Source: JAIBCM01 sp041395165
Lineage (GTDB): Bacteria; Verrucomicrobiota; Verrucomicrobiia; JADLBR01; JAIBCM01
Direction of reading: 5' to 3'
Length of the DNA stretch: 64,000 nt
NCBI GenBank assembly: GCA_041395165.1
Contig: JAWLBA010000006.1
Location: 31,961-95,960, forward strand
A program made the translations under genes and the position numbers. Shown here in pieces: positions 54,646 to 63,159 of the stretch (within the stretch, counting starts at the first letter, position 1; every line of letters begins with the position of its first letter). The notes beneath the pieces were generated by a model, which had not been told where the DNA came from, ran no database searches, and saw nothing but the letters and a program-made list of their open reading frames with translations.

Positions 54646-55833
54646 ATGACTTCAAGAACGATAGCTCAACCCTCGGTTCAACTGGGACAGGAAATAGATG
54701 CACTTTTAGAAAATGAGACTAATTTTGTCCGCATTATTTTCGTGTCCGCTTTCGTGGCATTAAGAACAATCCTTCGCTTGCGTGACCGGCTTCTTACTCA
54801 ATCCCAAGGCGGCTGTCGGCTAAGGTTAACTGTGGGTATTGACCTCGGCGGAACGAGTAAAGATGTTCTTGAAGAATTGCTCCGTTGGAACTGCGAAGTT
54901 TTTGTTTTTCACAACCCAATTTCTAGAGCGACTTTTCATCCAAAAGTTTACCTGTTTGAAAGCTCTGCGAAAACAACGGTGATTGTTGGTTCAAACAATC
55001 TGACTGATGGTGGTTTTTATACCAATTACGAAGCAGCGGTTCGATACGATTTTCAGCTTCCATCAGATGCTCAAGATTTTGAACGGATTATCGAACCACT
55101 CTTGCCTTTTATCGAGCCTCATGGTGTCACAGTTCAAAGTCTTACCGCCGATCTAATCAATACTTTAGTTATTCGTGGCCTGGTTACAACAGAAGCACAA
55201 GCTAGAGAAAACAGAAGAAACCAGGCCGAAAGACAGCAACGTCCCGCGGACCAAGTTTTAGCTAATCCATTTCAAGCTGTTGCTGTGCCAAATCCGCCGC
55301 TGCTTCCGCAAAATATTCGTGTTCAAGAGCCAGTCATTGCGCAGATTCCACTAGTAACTTCGTCTGCTGAACAAGGTCCGGCTGCTCGGCCCGAAGGTGG
55401 ATTATTGGTTTGGAGTAAAACACTACCACGAACTGATGCTTTGCAAGTCAACGAGGGAAGTCACCACGTGGGCGGAGTCCGGCTAACACAAGCAGAATTT
55501 GAAAATCTTCCCGGTCAGCGAATAGACCAGACAACATATTTTCGAAATCTATTTGGTGAGTTTCACTGGGAAAACGAAAAAGGAAGACAGGGTGATCAAG
55601 AGCACACATTTATTCCGATGCGCATATTTATCTGGGGAAGAGATTACGGAATCAGAAACTTCGAAATAAGCCACAAACCATCGGGTGAAGCAGGGCAAGC
55701 AAACTACACAACGATTTTGAGATGGGGACGCGAATTCACTCCAACGATCATTCAAGAAAATGTTACTGGCTTGCCGCTATCTCTTTACGAAACGCCAGAT
55801 GCTGCTGCTCCGTTTCTGATTGAACTTACTTAA
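54646..55833 (+). CDS. PLD-family nuclease, probable restriction endonuclease
   Basis: 395 residues. A phospholipase D-type catalytic motif lies at 98-117: HPKVYLF followed by VGSNNLTDGG (H-x-K...G-S-x-N). The upstream strand and helices (FVRIIFVSAFVALRTIL, GIDLGGTSKDVLEELL) match the fold of PLD nucleases such as BfiI/NgoFVII-type restriction enzymes. Only one HKD half-site is present, so an active form would be a dimer. The Pro/Gln-rich middle (about 185-260) is a linker; the C-terminal domain (GGVRLTQAEFENLPGQRIDQ...) could recognise DNA. Convergent with and overlapping the methyltransferase by 8 nt. Confidence 0.72.
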   Translation: MTSRTIAQPSVQLGQEIDALLENETNFVRIIFVSAFVALRTILRLRDRLLTQSQGGCRLRLTVGIDLGGTSKDVLEELLRWNCEVFVFHNPISRATFHPKVYLFESSAKTTVIVGSNNLTDGGFYTNYEAAVRYDFQLPSDAQDFERIIEPLLPFIEPHGVTVQSLTADLINTLVIRGLVTTEAQARENRRNQAERQQRPADQVLANPFQAVAVPNPPLLPQNIRVQEPVIAQIPLVTSSAEQGPAARPEGGLLVWSKTLPRTDALQVNEGSHHVGGVRLTQAEFENLPGQRIDQTTYFRNLFGEFHWENEKGRQGDQEHTFIPMRIFIWGRDYGIRNFEISHKPSGEAGQANYTTILRWGREFTPTIIQENVTGLPLSLYETPDAAAPFLIELT

Positions 55834-57475
55834 CGTCGTTGCTGCTTGAAATTCTTTGCCTGCGATTGCGTAATCTGTCCCACGCGCTATGTATTATGTT
55901 TAAGTCATTAGTAGATAATCCCACGCTTCTCAGAACAACGTTATCTTGTTCACGCAAAATTTGACTATCATCAGAGCAAGTGCGGAAACGTTCATCAAGC
56001 TCTCTCAATTCAACTTCTGTCACATTACATATCGGCAGAATCAAGCGCTCAATTTCAGATGGAACTAATTCGAGAACGCCGCCGCCGTAATGGCGGCCTT
56101 CCAATTCAGCACTTAGGCAAGTTACGCTATTTAGAAACGAATAAACGAGATTCACGGCCGTTGTCTCTTTTGGCTGAATCCGATAAGCAGTGTCCGTGGT
56201 GAAAGTCTTTGCTTTATTGAGAACTAAACGCGGAAAGTGGTGCGCGCGCTTAAGCATTCCAACTGGCGATGCATGGACCGATGGCACTCGAAACCATGGC
56301 TCACGAACGCTGCATTTGTAACGTCTTGGCAAACCTTGTTCTTCGCCCGACCGAAGATAACGTTGGACAGAAGCAGGAAACGAACTCAATTCCACATCAT
56401 CAAACCAAAGAAAATTCATCGGCAGCCCTGCTTTCCTGTTCGCCGCAAGGTCTGATTTATCAAAGATGACACCTGCAACGTGATCGCTTCGGCCAAACAT
56501 TGGATGCGCCCATCGCTCTAATCCAAAAGTCTTCACAACCTCATTAGTAACAAGGAAAAATTTGTTTGCACCTGTCACGATACCGACATCCACTTCGGCC
56601 AAGTGGTCAAATGTGGTAAATCGCGTATCAGTTTTTAATGCTTTGAGCAATGACCGCTCTTTCTTGGAGAGAAATACGGGCATCCATTTACCGCAAATAG
56701 AATCCCCATTGATGTAATCAGCTGTCTCGAAATATTCGGTGGCATTATTACGTAAAATTTCTCGGCTTTCCACTGACTGAACTGCGATACCCATGCTGCG
56801 CTCAGTCGCTAAAGTTTTCTTTTCAGCTAATAAGAGAACTACTCCTTGCAATGCATTGTCGAACCAAAGCTCTGCGGGATCAAAAATCAGGATGCGAGAA
56901 CAATGTTCCGCAAGAAATCTGCGTAACGATTGTGAATGTGGAATATGGAAAAGTTCGGATGGGATTACCATCGCCAATCGGCCTCCGGGCGAAAGCAATG
57001 AGAACGAAGCAATCACAAAAGGTACCCAAGCGTTGGTGTGTTTGGTAAACGGCAAGCCGAAGCGGGAAAAAATCCTTCCCGCAAGAAATTGTTGTTCCTT
57101 TGGCAAATATTGATAGCGAATGAATGGTGGGTTTCCAACTACGCCATCAAATTGTCCAACGTCTTGAGAATGAAAAAGAAACCATTTAAGAAAGTCACCA
57201 GCATGAATCTCAACGGAGAGCTTGTTAGAGCCTAGAGCGCGCTTACGCGCTTTGTTTGCCTCATTGTGTTCTATCTCACACCCAAAAAGCTTACGAAGCG
57301 ATCCGCACTTTTCGTCAATTATTGCTTTAAGGAAGGTACCATCACCGCAGCTTGGTTCTAAAACCGACTTCGGCTTTTTTTCTAAAACCCATCGAGCCAA
57401 GAAACTCGTTATGTCGGGATCTGTGTAAAACCCACCTCGTAGGTTTTGGGCACTTTCATTTGCGATAAAATTCAT
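55826..57475 (-). CDS. N6-adenine DNA methyltransferase with target-recognition domain
   Basis: 549 residues. AdoMet motif I VLEPSCGDGTFL (near residue 40), acidic motif II FGCEIEHNEA and catalytic motif IV VVGNPPFIRYQYL (N-P-P-F, near 115) are in the gamma-class order. The following hundred residues (SFSLLSPGGRLAMVIPSELF) are typical. The C-terminal half (about 300-520) resembles TaqI-like target-recognition domains (HYGGGVLELVPSEIERL). With the adjacent PLD nuclease it forms a restriction-modification-like pair. The start overlaps the stop of the regulator as ATGA. Confidence 0.87.
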   Translation of the reverse strand: MNFIANESAQNLRGGFYTDPDITSFLARWVLEKKPKSVLEPSCGDGTFLKAIIDEKCGSLRKLFGCEIEHNEANKARKRALGSNKLSVEIHAGDFLKWFLFHSQDVGQFDGVVGNPPFIRYQYLPKEQQFLAGRIFSRFGLPFTKHTNAWVPFVIASFSLLSPGGRLAMVIPSELFHIPHSQSLRRFLAEHCSRILIFDPAELWFDNALQGVVLLLAEKKTLATERSMGIAVQSVESREILRNNATEYFETADYINGDSICGKWMPVFLSKKERSLLKALKTDTRFTTFDHLAEVDVGIVTGANKFFLVTNEVVKTFGLERWAHPMFGRSDHVAGVIFDKSDLAANRKAGLPMNFLWFDDVELSSFPASVQRYLRSGEEQGLPRRYKCSVREPWFRVPSVHASPVGMLKRAHHFPRLVLNKAKTFTTDTAYRIQPKETTAVNLVYSFLNSVTCLSAELEGRHYGGGVLELVPSEIERLILPICNVTEVELRELDERFRTCSDDSQILREQDNVVLRSVGLSTNDLNIIHSAWDRLRNRRQRISSSNDVK

Positions 57476-57798
57476 AAGCGACTTTTATTGGAGTTGGTTT
57501 TATAAGGGGTTGCACGTTCTCGTAGAATATGAGCTGCGTGCAATGCGGCGTCTTCATCATCGCATTCCGAAGCAACTTTGTCTGCAATGACTCGCCCTTT
57601 CAGATCCCATTCCGGAACTTTGAAAAACTTTGCAAATCTGGAAATTTGCGCCTCGGTTGGGTATCGGTCGCCATGCTCAAGTTTGCTTAAAAGCGTTGAA
57701 TCAATTTTCACGCCAGCCGCAACAACTCGAAGAGGTTCTTCACGATTCTGTCGCATTTTTCGGATAAATTCGCCAAAACTAGATTTTTTATCTTGCAT
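57472..57798 (-). CDS. XRE-family regulator of the restriction-modification unit
   Basis: 108 residues from ATG 57798 (MQDKKSSFGEFIRKMRQNRE). The frame reaches a GTG at 57834, but that segment is the operator palindrome. HTH: LRVVAAGVKIDSTLLSKLEHGDRYPTEAQISRFAKFFKV, the standard Xre helix set. The C-terminal part (DEDAALHAAHILRERA) is helical. The stop overlaps the methyltransferase start by 4 nt, so the two are translationally coupled. Autoregulation at the palindrome is likely, as for restriction-modification controller proteins. Confidence 0.85.
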   Translation of the reverse strand: MQDKKSSFGEFIRKMRQNREEPLRVVAAGVKIDSTLLSKLEHGDRYPTEAQISRFAKFFKVPEWDLKGRVIADKVASECDDEDAALHAAHILRERATPYKTNSNKSRL

Positions 57799-57823
57799 TG
57801 TCTTGACAATTGTTGTCAAGACA
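57799..57823. promoter_or_regulatory. Perfect inverted-repeat operator at the xre start
   Basis: The 11-bp arms TGTCTTGACAA (57799-57809) and TTGTCAAGACA (57813-57823) are exact complements around TTG and touch the start codon. On the minus strand a -35 TTGACA (57852-57847) and a -10 TAAAAA (57830-57825, spacer 16) lie immediately upstream, so the palindrome covers the expected transcription start. Confidence 0.85.
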
Positions 57824-57921
57824 TTTTTTAGCACAAATTATTAGTCTGTCAACACATATTTCATTCTCGGTAATACTCGACCTAACCAAATCGATTTCGG
57901 ATCAAGCAAATTTATTAATTT

Positions 57922-58383
57922 TCAAACCTGATCCGGAATTTCGGGTTCGACGAGTTGGGTGAGGAGGGTTAAGGATTCTTGCCAGCCGAGATAGCAGGCT
58001 TCGGCGGGAATTATACTTGGAATGCCTTCTTGAGTGATGTTGAGTTCGGTGCCGCAAAAAACTTCTTTTATAGAAACGGTGGTAATCATTTCGCCGGGAA
58101 GGTTGGGATCGTCGAATTTGTCAGTGTAACGAATGAGTTCGTTAGGTTTGAGTTCCAGATAGGTTCCACCAAAGGAGTGGCTTTTTCCGGTGGAGAAGTT
58201 GGTAAAGTGCATTTTGTAGGAGCCGCCGACTTTGGCGTCCATGTGATGAATTTTTCCCGTGAATCCATGAGGAGGAAGCCATTTAACCATAGCGTCAGGG
58301 TCAATGAAAGCGCGATAAACGCGTTCAGGTTTGGCGCGAAGGACTCGATGAAATCGAACGGTGTTAGTGGAGTGGGTTGTCAT
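57922..58383 (-). CDS. SRPBCC / AHSA1 domain protein
   Basis: 153 residues: FHRVLRAKPERVYRAFIDPDAMVKWLPPHGFTGKIHHMDAKVGGSY is the typical N-terminal half of the AHSA1-like START-fold family, followed by FGGTYLELKPNELIRYTDKFDD and the terminal CYLGWQESLTLLTQLVE helix. It differs from the paralogue at 51984-52475. Ligand unknown. It sits between the restriction-modification unit and the Imm-5-like gene, without evident functional link. The quoted N-terminal stretch spans residues 11-56, with W34 and the G-x-Y turn as key residues. Confidence 0.85.
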   Translation of the reverse strand: MTTHSTNTVRFHRVLRAKPERVYRAFIDPDAMVKWLPPHGFTGKIHHMDAKVGGSYKMHFTNFSTGKSHSFGGTYLELKPNELIRYTDKFDDPNLPGEMITTVSIKEVFCGTELNITQEGIPSIIPAEACYLGWQESLTLLTQLVEPEIPDQV

Positions 58384-58418
58384 AGTTTTATGTTATTATA
58401 ACGAAAGGAGCGAACGCG

Positions 58419-58997
58419 TCACTTCTTTAGTCGGAGCGCTTTAGCGCGCAGAGCTAAGTCTATGTCAGCATAAAGTAGGCTTAACCGACTTTTTCCTTTT
58501 CCCCCTTTTTCTCTCTTAGGTTGAACCGGCATGTGTTTTAGAAAATGATAAACTTCAGGAGTGGCTTTCTCAATGGCGCGACGAATTAGTTGATTACTGA
58601 TATTAGATTTTTTATCTGCAGTTGTTTCAAGAGCGAGTGCGGCATAGGCGAGAGGTCCAAGCACATGTCTTGCCTGATCGATACTTGGCAAATCAGTATG
58701 GGTGTAGGCGACTGCAGCGGTTAACATGGCAGCGCGTGCGGCATATTTTGCGGAGGGTTCATCCGCTTCTTTGCTTGCTGAATGAGCTGCCCAAGCAAGT
58801 GTGCGAAGATTTTTGTCGCGTTTCTTGCCGCGTCCAAAGGCGCGACCTCCTTCAATAGCTTCACGAGGACGTTTATCCATTGGGAAGCGATCTTCAAAAA
58901 CGGAAAGAGCTTGTTCGGCGCAGTCGGCAGCCCACAAAGCGATCGGACGCAGTAATTCTTGTTCTTGCGTGGAATTTCCTAGGGAGGTTTTCTCCAT
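58419..58997 (-). CDS. Imm-5-like putative immunity protein
   Basis: 192 residues. LWAADCAEQALSVFEDRFPM, DKRPREAIEGGRAFGRG, AWAAHSASKEADEPSAKYAA and AAAVAYTHTDLPSIDQARHVLGPLAYAA form the all-helical pattern with conserved A-A-D-C-A-E and R-A-x-x-x-x-(R/A) seen in the putative immunity (Imm-5-like) family. The C-terminus is Lys/Arg-rich. No toxin gene is beside it, so the immunity role is a family label, not shown here. Confidence 0.6.
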   Translation of the reverse strand: MEKTSLGNSTQEQELLRPIALWAADCAEQALSVFEDRFPMDKRPREAIEGGRAFGRGKKRDKNLRTLAWAAHSASKEADEPSAKYAARAAMLTAAVAYTHTDLPSIDQARHVLGPLAYAALALETTADKKSNISNQLIRRAIEKATPEVYHFLKHMPVQPKREKGGKGKSRLSLLYADIDLALRAKALRLKK

Positions 58998-59092
58998 TCC
59001 ATTATTTTAATCCGAAATTGTTTATGAGAGCAATCTAGTTGAGTTGTTGGAGTGCGCTTGCAGATAAGAATTGAAGATGCTTTACTTGTGAT

Positions 59093-59551
59093 ATGGCACA
59101 ATCTTATCCCACTCTTATTTCCGGTCTTCGTAGCCCTTTTGATCAGGTGAAAGGCATTGTTTATTTCGGAAGAATGTTAGATAAAATTCGGCTCGCAGCA
59201 GCGGGGAAATTGCCGGAAGGATGGCATGCGGCACGAGGCATGAATATGAAGGGAAGTTTTGATTGGCGTTGCTGCCAATTTTTGCAGGTGGATTATGCCA
59301 AGCTTGAAGCCGAGACGCTCAAAAGTAAAAAGTCGGATGAAGAATTGCTCGAATGGGCGTTTACTCAAGGCCGAAAACCGAGTGAGGAAGAGATTGAGAT
59401 TTGGAACGGGTTTATGATAAAGCGCGGTTGGCGCGATGGGGCAACCCAACGGTTGAACGAACGTTTAGCTGAAATCGGTTTGCCGCCAGGCACAGTGCAG
59501 ACGATGTTTGAGTTTATTGATCTCGATGAAGGTCGGCTGAAGCCTTCATAA
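59093..59551 (+). CDS. DUF5069 protein
   Basis: 152 residues. GLRSPFDQVKGIVYFGRMLDKIRL is the family opening (R-S-P-x-x-x-(V/x)-x-G-(I/L)-x-x-(L/F)-x-R-x-(I/L)-D-K-x-R). Y-F/D-W-related positions and LLEWAFTQGRKPSEEEIEIWN follow. DUF5069 is found mainly in Verrucomicrobiota and Planctomycetota and supports the taxonomic guess. Function unknown. Confidence 0.85.
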   Translation: MAQSYPTLISGLRSPFDQVKGIVYFGRMLDKIRLAAAGKLPEGWHAARGMNMKGSFDWRCCQFLQVDYAKLEAETLKSKKSDEELLEWAFTQGRKPSEEEIEIWNGFMIKRGWRDGATQRLNERLAEIGLPPGTVQTMFEFIDLDEGRLKPS

Positions 59552-59731
59552 TTTTTAAGATTTTAGCCAAGGACGAAAAAGCGCTATCGGTATTCGTCTC
59601 CTTGTGTGCTTCTTTATGCAATACTGGATATAAGCATCCGATAAGCCATTGAAGTAATTAAAGTTAGATGGGCCATTAATTTAATCCTTGAAAAAATAAA
59701 GAAGCTTCGGCAAAAGGAAGGGCTAATATTT

Positions 59732-59995
59732 ATGGTTAAAGAACAAAAAGACAGACTCATTAAAGATTTTCAGGCCAAAGAGGGCGATACCGGCTCTTCG
59801 TCGGTTCAAATTGCTTTAATGACGCATCGTATTGAACAGATCACAAAACATTTACAAAAAAATAAAAAAGATTTCGCTTCGCGCCGTGGGTTGCTTCGAT
59901 TGGTGAGCCATCGACGCGGTTTGCTGGATTACGTTTCTCGCAAAGACAAAGCGAATTATGAAAAACTGTTGGAGCGCTTAAAATTGCGTAAGTAG
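59732..59995 (+). CDS. rpsO: 30S ribosomal protein S15
   Basis: 87 residues. Binds the central domain of 16S rRNA. DFQAKEGDTGSSSVQIALMTHRIEQITKHL and FASRRGLLRLVSHRRGLLDY with the LKLRK ending are the complete S15 signature. The upstream 180 nt (59552-59731) contain no gene; an AT-rich stretch before the start (AAAAGGAAGGG) supplies the ribosome site. pnp follows after 145 nt, the conserved rpsO-pnp order. Confidence 0.97.
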   Translation: MVKEQKDRLIKDFQAKEGDTGSSSVQIALMTHRIEQITKHLQKNKKDFASRRGLLRLVSHRRGLLDYVSRKDKANYEKLLERLKLRK

Positions 59996-60056
59996 GACCA
60001 ATAGTTTCAGTTGTAAAAAAAGTTAGTGAAAGTATCGACAAGTGAAGAATGAAAAG

Positions 60057-60096
60057 ATTTTCTATATTATTTTTTAATAAAAATTTTATAGAAAAT
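60057..60096 (+). other. AU-rich hairpin in the pnp leader
   Basis: The 10-bp arms ATTTTCTATA (60057-60066) and TATAGAAAAT (60087-60096) enclose a 20-nt loop that can extend the fold (TTATT/AATAA). In E. coli, an RNase III-cleaved stem in the same place mediates autoregulation of pnp. The parallel is positional only. Confidence 0.5.
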
Positions 60097-60140
60097 TATT
60101 TTCTTTATCGGGGTAATTAGAAAATCTGGAAAAATAAATC

Positions 60141-62282
60141 ATGGCTATTCATCGCATTGCAAAAAAAATTGGGAATGAAGAATTAATTTTGGAGACCGGA
60201 AAATTGGCAAATTTGGCCGATGGCGCCGTGACCGTTCAATGTGGGGAGACGATCGTTCTTGTGACTGCCGTTTCCGCGCCCGAACCTAAGGAGGAACAAG
60301 ACTTTTTTCCTTTAACAGTTGATTATCGCGAAAAAGCTGCTGCTGCTGGAAAATTTCCAGGCGGTTATTTTAAGCGGGAAGGACGTCCAACGGAAAAAGA
60401 AGTGCTCACGTCGCGCATGATTGATCGTCCGCTTCGGCCACTTTTTCCCAAGGGTTATTTCTGTGACACGCAAGTGATCGCGCTTTTACTGTCAGCTGAT
60501 GGTGTGAATGACTCGGACATTTTAAGCATCAATGGTGCTTCGGCTGCTTTGATGGTTTCGGACATTCCTTTTGCAGGCCCTGTTGGAGCCGTGCGCGTGG
60601 GAAGAGTGGATGGAAATTTTGTTGTTAACCCGACTCATCCTCAAATGGAGCAGAGCGATTTGGATTTGGTTTATGTGGGCACGGAGAACGAGATTTTGAT
60701 GTTTGAAGGCGCTGCGGATGAAATATCGGAAGCGGACTTCTTGGCTGCGATGGAATTTGCTCAAAAGCATGTGGCTGAAATTATCGCGATGCAAAAAGAG
60801 TTAGCGACAAAAGCGGGTAAACCCAAACGAGAGCCCGTATTGAAATTGGTAAAGGAAGAGCTTTTGGAAATTGCTTATCACGTAGCGGGTGATCGTATCG
60901 AAGATGCATTGTATCGTCCGATGAAAGTGGAGCGTCAAAAAGCGGTTAAAGGTCTACAAAAAGAAGTGGAAGGGGCTATTTTACAAAAATTCCCTGAAGC
61001 GACGCCTTTTGAAATGTCGCAAGCGTTTGATTATTTGCAGAAAAAAGCTTTTCGAAAAAGTATTTTTGAGAAAAAACAGCGTTGCGATGGGCGCGGTTTT
61101 GATGATTTAAGAGTTTTGGAAGCCGAAGTGAGTTCGTTGCCCCGTTCACATGGATCGGCGATTTTTGCTCGGGGCGAAACCAAAGCGCTTTGTTTGGCTA
61201 CGCTTGCGGCTTTGACTGAAGTGCAGGAAATTGATGGTTATACAGGTGGCAATCCAGAAAAACGGTTTATTTTACATTATAACTTCCCTCCCTTTTCGGT
61301 AGGAGAAACGGGTCGCACGGGAAGCCCGGGTCGTCGGGAAATTGGTCATGGCGCTTTAGCGGAGCGTTCCATTGCCCCAGTCATTCCCCCAGAGGAAAGT
61401 TTTGCTTATGCTATTCGTGTGAGCTCGGAAATTATGGAGTCCAACGGGTCAACTTCCATGGCAACGGTGTGCGCTGGTAGTTTGGCATTGATGGACGCCG
61501 GGGTGAAATTAAAAGCGCCTGTAGGTGGTATTTCGATTGGACTGGTTACGGAAAATGACGAATCCGGGCGTGTGGCGAATTACCAACTTTTGACGGATAT
61601 TATTGGAAGCGAAGATCACTTTGGCGATATGGATTGCAAAATCGCTGGTACACGCAGTGGGATTACCGGTTTTCAACTGGATTTGAAATTGCCAGGGGTT
61701 TCTTTCGCGATCATGAAAGAAGCATTGCAGCGAGCACATGATTCGCGCTTGAAGATTATTGATAAAATGGAGGCTACTTTGCAAGCGCCTCGCGAAGCGT
61801 TATCCCGCTATGCTCCTCGTATCGTGACTTTGAAAATTGATCCGGATAAAATCGGTTTATTAATCGGACCAGGCGGCAAAAATATCAAAGCTCTTACCGC
61901 GGAAACGGGCACAGAAATCAATATCGAAGACGATGGCACGGTGAGTATTTATAGTGCGGATGCTGCAGGATTAAATCGCGCTGAAGAAATTATTAGTGGT
62001 ATGACTGCTGAAATTGAAGTGGGTAAAACTTATAATGGTAAAGTGGTGACGATTAAAGAATTTGGCGCTTTTGTCGAAGTATTGCCCGGTAAAGATGGGC
62101 TGGTGCATATCAGCGAACTGGCTGAAACTCGCGTTAATCGCGTTGAAGATGTAGTGCGAGAAGGAGACTCCATCACTGTGAAATGCATTGGTGTGGATGA
62201 TAAAGGTCGTGTGAAATTAAGTCGTCGAGCGGTGCTAAAAGAAAAAGCCGCAGCGGCAGCTACGGCGAATTCAGCAAGCTAG
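60141..62282 (+). CDS. pnp: Polyribonucleotide nucleotidyltransferase
   Basis: 713 residues, 3'-5' phosphorolytic exoribonuclease. Two RNase PH modules (about 10-230 and 320-545), with RMIDRPLRPLFPKGY, DGRGFDDLR, GETGRTGSPGRREIGHGALAERS and the metal-binding DILGSEDHFGDMDFK-like motif (IIGSEDHFGDMDCKIAGT). A KH domain (IGLLIGPGGKNIKALTAETG) and an S1 domain (GKVVTIKEFGAFVEVLPGKDG) follow. All domains are in order and intact. The C-terminus is short, without the RNase E-binding tail. Confidence 0.97.
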   Translation: MAIHRIAKKIGNEELILETGKLANLADGAVTVQCGETIVLVTAVSAPEPKEEQDFFPLTVDYREKAAAAGKFPGGYFKREGRPTEKEVLTSRMIDRPLRPLFPKGYFCDTQVIALLLSADGVNDSDILSINGASAALMVSDIPFAGPVGAVRVGRVDGNFVVNPTHPQMEQSDLDLVYVGTENEILMFEGAADEISEADFLAAMEFAQKHVAEIIAMQKELATKAGKPKREPVLKLVKEELLEIAYHVAGDRIEDALYRPMKVERQKAVKGLQKEVEGAILQKFPEATPFEMSQAFDYLQKKAFRKSIFEKKQRCDGRGFDDLRVLEAEVSSLPRSHGSAIFARGETKALCLATLAALTEVQEIDGYTGGNPEKRFILHYNFPPFSVGETGRTGSPGRREIGHGALAERSIAPVIPPEESFAYAIRVSSEIMESNGSTSMATVCAGSLALMDAGVKLKAPVGGISIGLVTENDESGRVANYQLLTDIIGSEDHFGDMDCKIAGTRSGITGFQLDLKLPGVSFAIMKEALQRAHDSRLKIIDKMEATLQAPREALSRYAPRIVTLKIDPDKIGLLIGPGGKNIKALTAETGTEINIEDDGTVSIYSADAAGLNRAEEIISGMTAEIEVGKTYNGKVVTIKEFGAFVEVLPGKDGLVHISELAETRVNRVEDVVREGDSITVKCIGVDDKGRVKLSRRAVLKEKAAAAATANSAS

Positions 62283-62302
62283 ATCGCGCTGCGCGACCTA
62301 GC
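62278..62302. terminator. Possible terminator hairpin after pnp
   Basis: GCTAG (62278-62282) pairs with CTAGC (62298-62302), enclosing TCGCG/CGCGA with one mismatch. It lies at the pnp stop, between convergent genes. No T run follows on the plus strand, so efficiency is doubtful. Confidence 0.35.
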
Positions 62303-62320
62303 AAAAAGTGAGTTGGAGAA

Positions 62321-63052
62321 TTATTCTCCTGTATCTTCATCGCCTTCGTCTTCGTCTGGCTCAGGAGGATTTTCTTTTAGATAATTATCTACGCCTTCTT
62401 TCCATTTTGCGATATCGTTGCCGTAATCTTGCTCTAAATAATCGGCCAGATTTTCTTTAGCATCTTCATAAAGTGGATGGGAAGGGTCTTGCATGATTTT
62501 TAGCATGGCAGGAAGTTGCACGTATTCTTCGCGTCCATATAAATCGTCCATTAACGTTTCCAGAACTTCTTCAGGAGCTTTTTTGTCATAAAGCAAAGGT
62601 TCGATTTTGGAATAATCTTTATCTTCAACTAAATCGACTAAGTATTCTACTGCTTCGACTTTGCCGTCCTCAGGGAAAGTAGGATAAAGCGCAAGAATTT
62701 TATCGACCGACTGCGCATCGGTTAAATTGTCATCCAAAGCGGCATCCAAATCTTTTTCCCAAGGCTCCATCTCTTGGGGTTCCATAGGGGTTGGTTGCGG
62801 GGTATTAGGTGTTATAGCTGGTGTAGAGGGTGTCGGATTTGCGGGTGTCATAGGGCGATTCATATTGGCCATACTGGCTGGCGCAGGAGAAGATGGAGTT
62901 GTAGGAGAGACAGCAGAAGTTGAGGAAGCAGTGGAGGTTGAGGTAGAAGGGGATTTGGTTAATGCCATGATTCCGATCTGAGCGACCACAACCGCAGCAA
63001 CAATTAAAAGAAACCAAGGGCTGGTTAAAAATGATGGTAATTTCGATTTCAT
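62321..63052 (-). CDS. Membrane-anchored acidic protein of unknown function
   Basis: 243 residues. A basic N-terminus and one transmembrane segment (WFLLIVAAVVVAQIGIMAL, residues 13-31) are followed by a Ser/Thr/Pro-rich linker (about 35-90). A Glu/Asp-rich helical domain follows, with short repeated leucine-containing helices (DAQSVDKILALYPTFPEDGK, AVEYLVDLVEDKDYS, LPAMLKIMQDPSHPLY), and an acidic tail (PDEDEGDEDTG). The helices resemble HEAT-like hairpins, but I cannot name a family. A good AGGAG ribosome site precedes the ATG at 63052. Confidence 0.6.
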   Translation of the reverse strand: MKSKLPSFLTSPWFLLIVAAVVVAQIGIMALTKSPSTSTSTASSTSAVSPTTPSSPAPASMANMNRPMTPANPTPSTPAITPNTPQPTPMEPQEMEPWEKDLDAALDDNLTDAQSVDKILALYPTFPEDGKVEAVEYLVDLVEDKDYSKIEPLLYDKKAPEEVLETLMDDLYGREEYVQLPAMLKIMQDPSHPLYEDAKENLADYLEQDYGNDIAKWKEGVDNYLKENPPEPDEDEGDEDTGE

Positions 63053-63159
63053 AAATTCTCCTTTTAGACTTTCTTACTATAGATTGCATTCAAACTTAAA
63101 AGGAAAAAGAGCTTTTTTTCAAGGCAATTTCGTATGTTTAAAAAACGAAAATCATTACT

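Noticed and set aside
25152..59646. 13-nt word GCATCCGATAAGC repeated at 25152 and 59634 as a REP element
   Set aside because: Only two copies, short and with different flanks; could be chance or part of a weak hairpin.
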